Below, one piece after another: positions 39,258-50,309 of a stretch of 64,000 nt of DNA. This stretch comes from Septoria linicola. Taxonomy: Eukaryota; Ascomycota; Dothideomycetes; Mycosphaerellales; Mycosphaerellaceae. The translations under genes were made by a program, and so were the position numbers. Every line of letters begins with the position of its first letter. Position 1 is the first letter of the stretch. The notes under the pieces were generated by a model. The model saw nothing but the letters and a program-made list of their open reading frames with translations. It was not told the origin of the DNA and searched no databases. Location of the stretch: NCBI GenBank assembly GCA_024114885.1, contig CP099419.1, positions 4,092,001 to 4,156,000 on the forward strand, written 5' to 3'.

Positions 39258-42006
39258 TTAGCTTAAGAGTAATTCTAAAGTCCTTCTCCTACTATTTAAT
39301 TAAAGTAGTAATCTCTCTAGTATTATTAGCCCTTATAGACTTAAGGAGTACTACTAACTACCTTTCTACCTTAATCCTCTAGTTCTAAAGAGTAGTTAGT
39401 ATATCTAATCTAGCTTTAAGTAGAAATACCTATTTCTTTCTTAAGAAATTATTAATAATCTTAAGCTACTATATAAAACCTTTTACTAATAATAGTAATA
39501 GTCTATAGATATCTACTAATATAAGAGCTAATCTTTTAGGTCTTCTCTTAATAGACTTACCTAGGTGTTTCTTTATCTTACCTATTATATAGATTCTATA
39601 CTTATACTCTTCCTAGTTAGGAATTAGAATTCTTTCCTTTAGGTTAGTAATTTTATAAAGGTTTAAGAGTAACCCTCTTCTAAAGTATATAAATCTTCTA
39701 TACTATAGCTCCTACTATTTTAGATCCTTCTCTAATAGAGTAGTATAGGTATTATTAACCTCTATAGGATTATATAGTAAGTAATATAACTTTTCCTATA
39801 AGAGAGGTAATATCTTACTAATAAATAGAACACCTCTAACTAGCTTAGTCTTTATAACTGTTTAGCTATCTAGAGAGGTAAGAGTAAAATTAGGCTTTTA
39901 GACTCTAAATTACTTACTAAACTAATTCTATAATATAGGATTTACTCTAAGATTAAGAACAAATAGTACTCTATTAAGTAGAACTTCTCCTTCTAAGATT
40001 CTCTTTATCTATACTAGTCTAGAGTAGGTTATATAGAGGTATCCTCCTCCTACCTTAATCTATACTTTCTTCCTTAGTAGTTTTACTAATCTAAAGAAAG
40101 ATAGTTAGTTAGTTATATAGGATAAGGTATAGGAATCTAAGAGCTATTCTTAGAGTAATAACTTGCCTTTAGCCTTAATTATAGAATAGGCTAACTTATC
40201 TTAGTTATTATCTTCTAATAGGGAATTATTATTACTTCTAGAACTAGAGTAAGTTCTAGAATTAGAACTAGAACTAGACTCCTAGGCTAAAAATCCTTTC
40301 TTTAGAAGCTTTCTAGACTTTTCTATCCTCTAAAGCTACTTACCTATTCTCTAGATAACCTTTTTTAGCTTATTATATAATAATAACTTATAGATAGCTT
40401 TCTTAATATATCTAGTATTCTTTAGTAAAAAGGATCTTCTAACCCTCCCTCTAAGGAATAATCTCTAAGGGTCCTTCTAGTTCTTAGTACTATTTCTTTA
40501 CTAGAATAGTTTCTTAGTAGTAGAGAGGTTAGAATAATCTTTTAACTAGTACTTCTCTTTCTTATAGAGCTAGTATATTAGTAGAGACTTTCCTTAGTAG
40601 AGCTACCTAGAATAGAATATAGCTAAACCTATATCTATCTTATCTAGATTATCTCTTACCTCTTAGAACTTAAGTAGAAGGAGAATAGTATCTATATCTA
40701 AGGATAGTTAGGTTATAATAGTATCCTTAGCTACTTAGTATAATATAGGTAGGGACTATAGGAGATATTTTAGCCTTTTCTCTTAGCTCTAGTAGTAAGC
40801 TTTCTAAGGATTAATCTTAGTAATCCTCTTACCTAGGCCTCTAAGGTATCTCTATACTTCTCTAATTATCTTATTAGGTAATATCCTAAATATAATAAAC
40901 TACTTAATTAGACCTATAGTATAGGACTTTAGGACTCTATTATACTTGTTCTAGAGAATTACCTATATCTTAGCTACTAGTATAGTAATATACTATATCT
41001 CTAGCTCTATCTTATTATCTTTACTAATACTATATCTAATACTAAACCTATATACTATATTGTCTTTTAAGAAGTATTAATTCTAAGTAATATATATCTA
41101 GAGACTAGTGTCCTACTAAACTATATATAGGTTCTCTCTAATAATTAGTTAGCTAATTACCTAGAACTAGTCCTTTCCTTCTAGCTTATCTATCTATAGC
41201 TTAAACTATTTCTTCTAGTTAGTTCTATCTAGGATTAGAATCCTTTAGCTCTTCTTATCCTCTTAGTCTATTATAGAAATAGGTAAATAGAATAAATAAT
41301 TAGTAGAATACTTTAGACTAGCTAAGGATTCTAGAGAAGAGTAATTTCTTATAGTAGAGAGACTAGCTCTAAGGGATAGAGATTCCTCGTATTTAGGAAA
41401 TTACTAAGACTTAGATCTTTCTCTCTTAGTAGAGTTTCTATTACTAGGTAGTAGGAAGGCTAAGTAGCCTCTTCTAACTCTAGTAATACTAGGTATAATA
41501 GTAGAGAACTAGGTAGGTATTAATAAAGTAGAAACATACTACTATCTTATAGAGATCTTTACTAACTTATATACTACTAGGTATAAACTAGCTTCGTTAG
41601 TAATATAGTTAGGGAAACTTCTAGGCTCTAAATGTTTTCTATAAACTATAAGGGATATAAGTAACCTATACTAATATAGGTTACTCCTATTTAGTATATA
41701 AACTCAGGCTTATAACCTATTAAAAGTAGAGAGCGTATTATATACTATATAATATTAAGAAGAGTATAGCGTAGTAAAGAAGAATAGAAGATTAATCTTA
41801 AACTAACTTATATATATAGTATAGTAGTAATATACTAGGAACTAAATACAAAGTTAATTAAGTTAGTTATCTAAGAAGAGAAGAAAGAGAAGCAAGATAT
41901 ACCTCTTACTAAGCCTTAGGTAGATACCTTAGGTATCTAGAACTATACTTAAATATCTATATCTAGACTAACTATCTAGGATATATTCTTAATAGTTATT
42001 ATCTAT
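39258..42006 (-). mobile_element. Ty1/Copia retrotransposon relic, 5' part (gag to integrase)
   Basis: Read on the minus strand, about 40,120 gives LLDSYTLSYITN followed by GEVLLNRVLFVLNLRVN. These match the Copia protease box (LLDSGATSH-type) and the segment after it. Further along, around 39.3-39.7 kb, residues resembling the pre-integrase and integrase region appear (IKKHLGKSIKRRPKRL). About 40.3-41.3 kb would be gag. The element is cut at 39,258 by family E copy 2. The gag-side stretch 40,846-41,745 is repeated at 25,159-26,058. The right limit is a guess, placed where CpG reappears; LTRs were not defined. Confidence 0.7.
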
Positions 42007-44930
42007 TAATAGTAGAAGCGTCGTTAATAGGACTATCGATACTTAGCGAGTAGTCGATACTTAATACGCGTATATAATTAACGAGGCGTAGAACGTATAG
42101 AATATATATTAGAGATTACTTAATTAAGGTTAATCTTAGTAGGACGCTATTAAAGCTCTAACCTAGAACTTAATAGTAGTAAATCTAGGTATAAAGTATA
42201 GAGATACTTAAACTAGAGTCTATAATCGTTTATAATATCGGCGTTAGTAAAATTAGCTATAGCGATAGAGGCGATAGAGCTAGAGTAAGTCGTATATTAT
42301 ATACTTAAAAGTAATACTTATACTACGCGTAGCTATAAAAGCGCTATATATATCGCTCTAGAAGTCTTTATATATTAGAGTATAGTATAGTAAGATTAAA
42401 AGGTACTAGTATAGCTAACTACTCGCCTCGCTTTTTAAGGCGCTATAGATCTACTCTAAAGGCTAGTAAAGCTCTCGTAGCTAGGTAATTACTCTCCTTA
42501 TAAGCGATATATAGTACTATACTTTATAGGTAGCTATAACGTATAGTCTTCGCTTACCTATTCTTCTACTAATAGGTATTAACTAGTACTCCTCTATAGA
42601 TTAGCGTAGTAATTAATCTATATATATCCTCTAAAGGCTCTTACTTAGAAGTACTATAGAGGGTATTACCTCGTATAATATCGGCTCTAGTAGCTAATAA
42701 CTTACTAACGACATTACTAGTACCTTCGTAGAGCGTAAAAGATAGCGCGGTCTTACTAGTTATCGACTTAGTATTCAGATTCGTACTTAACTTAAGAAGC
42801 TAATCTAAAAAGCTAATATTTATAATAGCTATACTTCTATATATTAGTACTAGCGCGTTTAAAAGACATAACGACCTACTTTAGTATAGATAGTATAAGG
42901 CCTCGTCTTAGCTCGCGATCGATAGGCTACCTATAATCTAGAATAATCTAGACAAGCTAGACTCTCTCTAATACTATAGCTACCTCTACTACGTCTTTAT
43001 CTACCTCGTAATAGCTTAGTAGTAGCTATAGTATACTAATATTACCTATAGAGATACTAGTAGCTATTACCTATAGTAGTATAATAGAGTAGTATCTACC
43101 TATAAGCTCTATAAGCCTACGCTCTATACTTAAGATATCGCTAGCGTATACTACTAAGTATAAGATATTATCTAAACGTAAGTTATTAAGATTCTCTATA
43201 TTATCCTAATATAGAATAGGCGATTTATATAGAGATACGCTCTTATATATAAGATAACTTATAGAGATCTAGTAGTTAGGTATAGAGTATACTCCTATTA
43301 GCTCGAGTCTAACGTACTACGCTAGACGTATCGCCTTATATAATTCTAAGTTTAAGCGTAAGAATAGCTTCTCTCTTAATCTTTACTTAGAATAATACGT
43401 CTCTATTAACGAAAGGAATAGGAAGATTAATATACTAGCGATAGTGTCGCGCTATATAGCGTAGTTTTAGCTATATATAGGTACGTTTATAGAGCCTAAC
43501 CGAATTAACTCTACTAACGACTATAAGGGTATATATAGTAGTTAGTATTAGTTATATAATTTTTATCTACTAAGGTTAGACTACTAAAGGCTCTAATCGT
43601 GTCTTACTTTCCTCTAGTAGGCCTCTCTAAGCGTAGTAGTCTCGGCTAGTCGTACCTACTCCTATCTATTAAAATTAGTCGATTCTAAAACCTCTTACGT
43701 AAGTTATAGAGTATAGTTACTATATCTCGAAGCCTATCTTAGAGGATATCCTATTACTACTTAAAAGCTACTAGATTAATAATAATTTTTAGTATTAATC
43801 CTAAGAGGTAAGATTATATAGGCTGTTTTTAGGCTACGAAGCCTAAAACTATACTCTAGAATAGTAGTATAATAGTACGACTATTTAGGTATATCGATCT
43901 TCTTTAGACTATACCTAGATAGTATATTAATAGCTAGTAGTCTAGGAGAGACTAGATATAAGCCTACTAACGGCTACGGATAGCCTCTAATAGTCTATAT
44001 TATAAGAATCTTTACTAATTAGTATATAAAAATTCTCTATAATTAGATCTTAGATAGAGTAACTATATATAGTCTTTATATATAGTAAACTATTTTAACT
44101 ATAGCCTAACGTATACTTAAATAGCTTCTAAAGCTAATAGATCGTAATCCTCTACTTCCTTCTCTTATATAGTAAAGGAGAAGTAGCGATAGGTAGTAGT
44201 TCTAAGTATTATATATAAGAGTTTATCTATAATATATACTTAACTATATTTATAGTAATTATAGCGTAGTATTTAACTCTATAGATACTAGGTATACCGA
44301 CTTCGAGTAGTAATAAGCTAAATCTTAGTCGATACGTAATAGATAACTCGCTTAAAGTATAGACTCTATATCTATCGCTAGTTACTAGAAGCCTTAACGC
44401 GCTACTAGGTATTCTACCTAATATTAAAGGATTTCTACCTATAGCGCTATAGTTAGCTTAGAAGATCGCTAATAGTACTAGCGTACTATTAAAAGATATC
44501 TATCGATTCTAGTAACTATACCTTAAACTTCTATATAAACGATATAATAAGAGTTAGATAGTAGCTCTAAACGAAGCTTTTAGCTATATACTAAACTAAT
44601 CGACCGATCTACTATTCTTAATAGTACTAGTTTAACTAGATAGTTTTAGAATTAATACTAATAAATTAGCTACTAGAGATATAGCTTAATTATAGACTTA
44701 ATTAGTAATATAGATAGTTAATTAGCTAGATAAGGTTTTAAGAGCTAAACTAACCTATAGTAGATATAGTATTCTAGATTATAACTTAAGAGCCTATCTA
44801 TTAAATAAAGTAACTTCTAAGGATTTAATTAATCTAACTTTAGTATAGTTCTAATACCTATAGCCTAAGAAATTAATAATTAAAGTTATCTACCTTATAA
44901 AGTTAATATACGAACCTATCTAATACATAA
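42007..44930. mobile_element. Unidentified RIP-mutated repeat element
   Basis: Single-copy within the window, so its limits come from composition only: CpG returns abruptly at about 42,010 and normal CA/TG content returns at about 44,930. Both strands carry frequent TAG/TAA and almost no TGA. I could not recognise a reverse transcriptase, transposase, helicase or recombinase motif with confidence. The TA-rich stretch from about 44,640 to 44,930 loses CpG again and may be the end of the element or a separate piece. Confidence 0.4.
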
Positions 44931-44999
44931 ACCTATCAAACACGTTAACTTAAACCTTTTCTAAGTAGCACTAAGCACTACTAACGAGCCGATCTAAAA

Positions 45000-45899
45000 A
45001 CAGCAACGCGTGCGCCGCTCAATTTTCGGTTGCGAACCTTCTCCTCTTCCGAACCTTGAATTCCCAAAAGGGCCGTCGCGCCTTAGGCGCATGCACAGTG
45101 CTGTCGTGCAACTCAGAGGCACAGTAGTTGCAAGTCTTGGTGTGGTTCCGCTTGTAATAGCGTCGACTGCAATACAACTTGATTGGCAAGCCTGGTCGTC
45201 GCACTACTGGAGGTCCGCCTTAGTCGGCCAGGCGGACTATGGTCAAGGACGGACGGTGCTATAGACTAGATCCTTTGGTATACCAAGATGTCGGGAGTGC
45301 ACCACTCAGCGTCATTATGAGAAGTGGGACTAATAAGCTTGCGGGTCCTTGGTCTACCTGCTATTCCTTGATTTCTCGATATGGCATGTGTGCTATAGAA
45401 GCGAGAGACAGGTACTGCTGTGGAACATGACTGCGGGGGGATTGATTCGCAGTTTCGCTGGTGAAGCTAATGGTTGGATGCAGTAGTTGGTGATTGAGTT
45501 GTTTGGATGTAGTTGTTTCCTCACCAACGCCGCACTTTGGTAGGACCACACTCCAGGATTGTGCTTCAATACTACTTAGTGATCGGTTGTTGATGAGGTG
45601 GGAGGACCCTTGAGCCTCTCAGCTGTGATGGCGTGGCTTGTCTGCTTTGCCGCTTCGAGTATCTTGCGCGAGATGCACCTATCAAGCTCCGTCCTGCACA
45701 CGTTAAACAAAATGTACTACCAGAGCACGACTACGCTGCCGCTTAAGGAAAGACTTTGCTCGAAAGAATGCGACGCTGATGTCGGTGGATGTTCTTAGTT
45801 TCTAAGATCTATAGTCTGCTTCACGCAGTACCACTTGATAAGTGGGCTCCTCTATAATCAACGCCTCGCTAAAGCATGTTGAACGTAGACAATGCCTTC
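45000..45899. other. Gene-free stretch between the RIP block and the MFS gene
   Basis: Base composition is ordinary (CA and TG present). Only short overlapping frames of fewer than 90 codons on both strands occur, none resembling a known family. It includes the 3' flank of the MFS gene. I see no RNA gene or repeat here. Confidence 0.6.
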
Positions 45900-47555
45900 T
45901 CAGGGCTGGTATCTGCGGGCCTTTTCCTTCTGCCCTCTCAACGACACCAATTTCTCCTGCCGAATGCACCACAAGCACCAGACTACACCAACAGCCGAGC
46001 TGACAAGCGTGATCCAGTACGCCGTGGCATAACACTCCTTGCCGTCGCGACAGATCATCTCACCAGTCTTGCCGGCCGAGTCTCCTTCGAACACGGAATG
46101 GCTATCAAGCGTGCTGCCATAGACTAGGTTAAATGCATTGCCGCTCACTACAGGTGCCCACGTTATGGCACCCCAATTGATTCCAAGCCCTGTAGCGCCG
46201 AAAGCATCAGCGACTAAGGCTGGATAGACACCAAAAAGAGTCCCATATGCAAGACCAGTAAACCCAGAGAGCCAGAAGAGGTGGGTCGGATCCTCAAGAG
46301 TAAGAGCAATGACTTGCGCGGCCACAAAGATTGTTGCGCTTGCCACCAGCGTCCAGAAACGAGATGCGTGGTGGTGGATGAGCCAGTCAGAGCCTATGCC
46401 AGAAGCTAGACGTCCAAGGAAGGAGCAGAAGGACAGGATCGAAACGTGCATCAGCTGACGCTTCGTGATGAACTCTTTGCTAGCAGAATCATCATAGTGC
46501 TTCCACAAACTTCTTGCATCATTGCCAATGTTGTTGATGGTCATCAATCCCACGCCGCAAAGCAATGCAAGAAGGATGAACAGCTGCCAGAACTTGGGAC
46601 TCTTTGCTAACGCCCACCCAGTAATCTCTGGTGTCTCGTTCTGGGACGGGAATCTGTGCTCCTGACGCTCTTCTTGTATGTCTCCAGGTTCGCTTGAATT
46701 CGATGAAGACAGGGGTTCCGTTTCGTCCTCGTTGCTGAACATGCTGTTCTTGCTTCCGCCTCGATTATGCTTTGAGCCACGAGCACTCTTAGAGCTCGTG
46801 CGATGCATGCGATTGCTATCACGGCGTTTGTAAGAAGGCTCGGGCTCGTCCTCAGGTACAACCCCATAGGCTGTGATGTGGTCGGTATCTCTCGTGACAT
46901 TCACTATCTGCAGAAAGAGCATTCCTACGAATGTCATCGCCGTAGTTCCATAGGCCAACAGCTTGAGGTAGCCACTAGTGTCCCCAGGAAACGCAAATGT
47001 GGCCAATGTTGTGTAGAAGAATGCGCTCAGACCAAAAGCGCTGAGCGGAAATGCTGTTGCTGTACCACGATGGCTTGGCCAATTGCTCGCTGACGCCTTG
47101 ATGGCAGCCGAGAATGCTGTACAAGAGCCTGAGCCACTAAACAGGGCGAACAGGCAGAGTAGAGGCACGCTCATGCTCCCTGGCCCTCTGTCGTATGCGG
47201 TCTTGAGGCCGAAATACCCCATGGCCAGGAAGACGCAGCCCAATGCCACACCCCATCTGGGACCTCTAGTATCGATCAAAATGCCTCCTGGTATGCCCAT
47301 GGCATACATCCCTATGTTTCCTGCATTGCCAATGAGATTCGTTTGAGTCGCTGTGAGCTGGAGTCGATTGGCGAATTGGGGGGCCCAAGCGCTGAAGCCA
47401 TAATTGGTACCTAGGCAATGTAAGTTGCTGGTTCAATCGCCTCCTTCTCGAAGCTCAACCATACCACAACTCAGAGCAATGGTAGTGGCCGCGATTGAGG
47501 AGAGGATGCGGGCCTTTCGACGCGTTGACTCCCCGCCTTGACGCGACTTTGACAT
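45900..47555 (-). CDS. MFS transporter, Mch1/nodulin-like (monocarboxylate-transporter-like) family
   Basis: Two exons, 47,465-47,555 and 45,900-47,410, with a 54-bp intron (47,411-47,464; GTATGG...CCTAG); the joined product is 533 residues. The N-terminal exon gives MSKSRQGGESTRRKARILSS, and the splice restores SCGTNYGFSAWAPQF, continuing into MYAMGIPGGILIDTRGPR. This N-terminal pattern (CGTxYxxSAWAPQ, then GIPxGxLxDxRGPR) is typical of fungal nodulin-like/Mch1-type MFS proteins. Many hydrophobic segments are consistent with 12 membrane spans, split by a long charged Ser-rich cytosolic loop at about residues 200-260. The substrate is not predictable; yeast Mch1 itself has no proven monocarboxylate transport. 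It is the gene closest to the RIP block yet shows no internal stop. It lies beside a monooxygenase and a Zn2Cys6 gene, so a metabolite exporter or importer role is possible (inference). Confidence 0.85.
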
Positions 47556-48290
47556 TGTCGAGCTTTGCCTGCAGTTGTCGCCGACTTTTCGTTGCTACAA
47601 TGGAGCAGCTATATTGAGTCTATGTCCTCCAGACGGTGGAGGCTGATCGTACAGTCACCAGTCACCAGGTTGAGCCACGTTGCCAGCAAACAAAGGTGAA
47701 CAACAGGTAGAAGGAGCGGAATCAGTTGGACAGCAGTATCCTTGAAGAAGGAGCGAGTATCATCAGGAGGTCATAGTCAGGATCTCTGCGAGACAAGCAC
47801 GCCAGCGTAACATTGTCAGTGATGAGTGTAGGAGACGCAACCGTCAGCAACTCCACCATTGAAAGATTGTCGCAACGCCTATCTCGGCACAGCAATCGGG
47901 ATTCGGCAACTGACCGCCGAGAGAGCTTAGCTTGTCTCGACTGATAGCACATGCCACGCGCTGCATCTACTTCTGCCAAACATGAGCCTCATCAACAGCA
48001 GTGCTCTGACGCGTCAAAGGACTCACAGGCTACACTCTCACGAATCAGCGACAAACGATACATTTCTCCACGCGTCGCGTCATGCAAGAACGCCTTAGAG
48101 CCGCGGGTTTGGCCGGCCTACACAAGAGTTACAATGTGGCCACGAAAGAATCCGAACTCTAGTCGTGAATACAACAGTTTATTGGTGCTTCTGCTATTAG
48201 TTGACGCTGTCCCAGCTACTAGTCACTCACAAGACGCAACAGTCTGCCGCTTCATGTGAAGAAGCGACTGCGGCCGGTGAATCGCACCTT
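47556..48290. other. Intergenic: upstream region of the MFS gene and 3' flank of the monooxygenase
   Basis: 735 bases with only short, unconvincing frames (for example an 85-codon minus frame at 47,722-47,979). No family resemblance, tRNA or repeat was seen. It should contain the MFS promoter. Confidence 0.5.
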
Positions 48291-50022
48291 CTACTTATCA
48301 AGGTAAAACCCGAGCTGCCCGCCACTTGCCTCGAGATCAGTAATACCACTTCCCATGAAGCCAAACCTATTCTGTTGATTCAAGTAGCTAATGTCAAAGT
48401 CCTCAGTCCGGAAAGCCTGCAGCAATTCTCGATAATGTAACACGCTGCCGGCATACATGGCACTCACGCGCCCATCGATCTTGTGGTTCTTGTACCATGA
48501 GCGACATCCAGATGCTCACACAGTCTTCTTAAGAACTCCTGTGAGTAGTCATTGAACTCACGAACCACTTCCGGCTTGACCGTAATCGACTTGATGCCCT
48601 GGCTGGCGATCTTGGAGCACCACTTCAGAATGTAATCCGAAGACGCCTCGAGCGCGCCAAAGAGACTGCCATGGCCAAGTGGACTGTTTGGACCAGTGAA
48701 AATGAAGTAATTGGGCATTTGAGGTGCTGCGATGCCCATATATGCTTCAGATTCTTCTTTCCACAGCTTCCGGAGACTTGTTCCATTGAGGCCAACCATC
48801 GGCCACGCGGGCTTGAAGATTACATCAAACCCGGTTGCGCATATGATCAAGTTAGACTCCGTCTCCTCGGGACCAGTGTCAGGAGGCGGTTGTGTGAGTA
48901 TACCCTTCCCTGTGAATTTGACTATTGGATCGAACCGCGCAGTCACATTCTCAGCATTCAAGGCGTCGAGATAGCCATCACCGGGGGTAATACGCCGGCA
49001 GCCAACCGGAAAGTCTGGCATCAGCTTCTGCGCAAGCTCGGTGTCGCCTCCAAGTTTCTGCCTCATAATGTCGCCAAACATGGTTCGAACTGCCTCTTGC
49101 TGTGGGGAGCCTGCGAAAAAGATGAAGAAATACTGGTTGAAGACGTGCTCCATTCTCTGGCGGAGATCCCTAAGCTCCTCTAGGTGGTCTCGAAAGCGCT
49201 ACTTCTCGTCATCAGAATACGCAAAATTCTTTCCTTCAGGAGTCATATCCGCCAAGAAGTTCGGGATGATCCAGGTTGGCGTTCGGATATAGGTATCGAT
49301 GCTCTTTGCAGTACGCTGCAGCTCTGGCAGTATCTGGATTGCCGGCGAGCCATTGCCTATCAGCGCTACCCGCTTATTCTTCCAGTCGACGGTCTGCCAA
49401 CTTGCACTGTGTACAATCTCGCCACGGAAGCTTTCAAGCTCAGGGATGTCAGGCCACTTCCAGTTGTTCAGAAAGCCGGACCCATTGATGAGTACATCGA
49501 ATTCGTCTCTGATCGACTCTCCACCACGCTCAATCTCGAGTTGCCACTTGCCCTTATCTTCGGACCAAGTAGCAGAAGTCACCCGGGAGCTTACTTGAAC
49601 ATAGCCTCGGAGGTCAAACCTGTCGACTGTTCTCTGTATGTACTCCAAAATTTCTGCTCCGCCTACGTAGAATGCAGACCAGTCTGGTTTCGGCGCAAAT
49701 GGGAAGCAATACTTCGTGCAAAATCAGCAGCGTGTTTCTAGAGGATGGTCCAGAAACATACTATGTGTGCCGGCACATCACAAGCTACTCCTGTGTGTTT
49801 GTTCTCGAACCAGGTTCCACCAATCTCAGGATTCTTCTCATAGATCGTCAGAACCGTGTAGCTGTTGTCGCCGACATACTTGTGTTTGTATGCCAAGGTC
49901 AGACTAGCGAATCCGGCACCTATCGCTGCCACTCGCAGCTTGCGGCGAGTGAAAATTGGCTGCTCGCCAACAGTGATTGCGCTTGATGCCATTGTATGAT
50001 CTGCGAGGAGCTCACGGAACAT
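48291..50022 (-). pseudogene. Flavin-dependent Baeyer-Villiger-type monooxygenase, inactivated
   Basis: Exon 1 (49,762-50,022) holds the FAD-binding start (AAIGAGFAS, then GGTWFEN and ACDVPAHI). A 50-bp intron (49,712-49,761, GTATGT...GAAG) joins it to YCFPFAPKPDWSAFYVGG. The Baeyer-Villiger fingerprint FxGxxxHxxxW is present (FRGEIVHSASW, codons at 49,397-49,429), followed by the NADPH-site GNGSPAIQ. Three lesions follow. TAG at 49,199-49,201 interrupts SDDEK/RFRDHLEEL, where the family expects a residue such as Gln. One base is missing near 48,530, shifting the frame. TGA at 48,516-48,518 stands where the family has Trp in TVWASGCRSWYKN. After the shift the normal C-terminus continues (ASGCRSWYKNHKIDGR...) to a stop at 48,291. 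The nearest GT before the TAG would give only a 22-base intron, so splicing does not rescue it. Start may be Met1 or Met11. Confidence 0.8.
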
Positions 50023-50309
50023 TCTCTGAGACGCGCATGACCTAGGCGGATATTTGTACGATAGGCCAAATCCTCAGCACCACCTCCCAACACAGTGTGG
50101 TCCTCTTTTTCACGACCGGAACATCATGTTGTGCATCGGAAGCTCTTGGCTCTTCGGTGCCCTGCATCGGAACAAAGCCTGAACCTGCGGCATGGGCAAT
50201 TTCTCGAACATAGATCACGTACCCCGCAACTGTATGCTAGCCGAAGGCCACTTGTGACCCACTTCACTCGACATGCTTGCCATCATGCATTCGACTCTGC
50301 GAAGCGAAG
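50023..50309. promoter_or_regulatory. Divergent promoter of the monooxygenase and Zn2Cys6 genes, with repeated CGGAA sites
   Basis: The 287 bases between the two divergent starts contain CGGAA at 50,117, 50,137 and 50,168. The last two lie in an exact 10-bp direct repeat, TGCATCGGAA (50,132-50,141 and 50,163-50,172). CGG half-sites are what Zn2Cys6 factors bind, so these are candidates for control by the adjacent regulator. This is inference only. Confidence 0.35.

Larger units (their letters stand above)
1..44930. other. RIP-mutated, ORF-less nested transposon block
   Basis: About 45 kb hold no open frame of 60 codons or more on either strand. CpA and TpG are nearly absent and TpA is in large excess: in bases 1-180 I count three CA and no TG. 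Aligned repeat copies differ mainly by C/T and G/A changes; for example the LTR beginning at 11,913 has CTTGTAATACG where the one beginning at 26,059 has CTTATAATACG. CpG is common in most of the block, so depletion is specific to CpA/TpG. This is the known signature of repeat-induced point mutation in Pezizomycotina. Any protein motif inside is a relic interrupted by TAG and TAA. The right border lies about 44,930-45,000, where CA reappears. Confidence 0.95.

Noticed and set aside
1..44930. Centromere or telomere identity of the AT-enriched block
   Set aside because: No telomeric TTAGGG array or satellite is present. The block is fully explained by nested retrotransposons; centromere function cannot be judged from sequence alone.
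44390..44960. A helicase-like (Helitron/Pif1) C-terminus on the plus strand at the end of the unknown element
   Set aside because: A weak impression from one frame interrupted by many TAG/TAA; no Walker or Rep motif could be found, so no family is claimed.
45010..45264. 84-codon plus-strand frame just outside the RIP block
   Set aside because: Short, overlapped by a frame on the other strand, and without family resemblance or splice partners.
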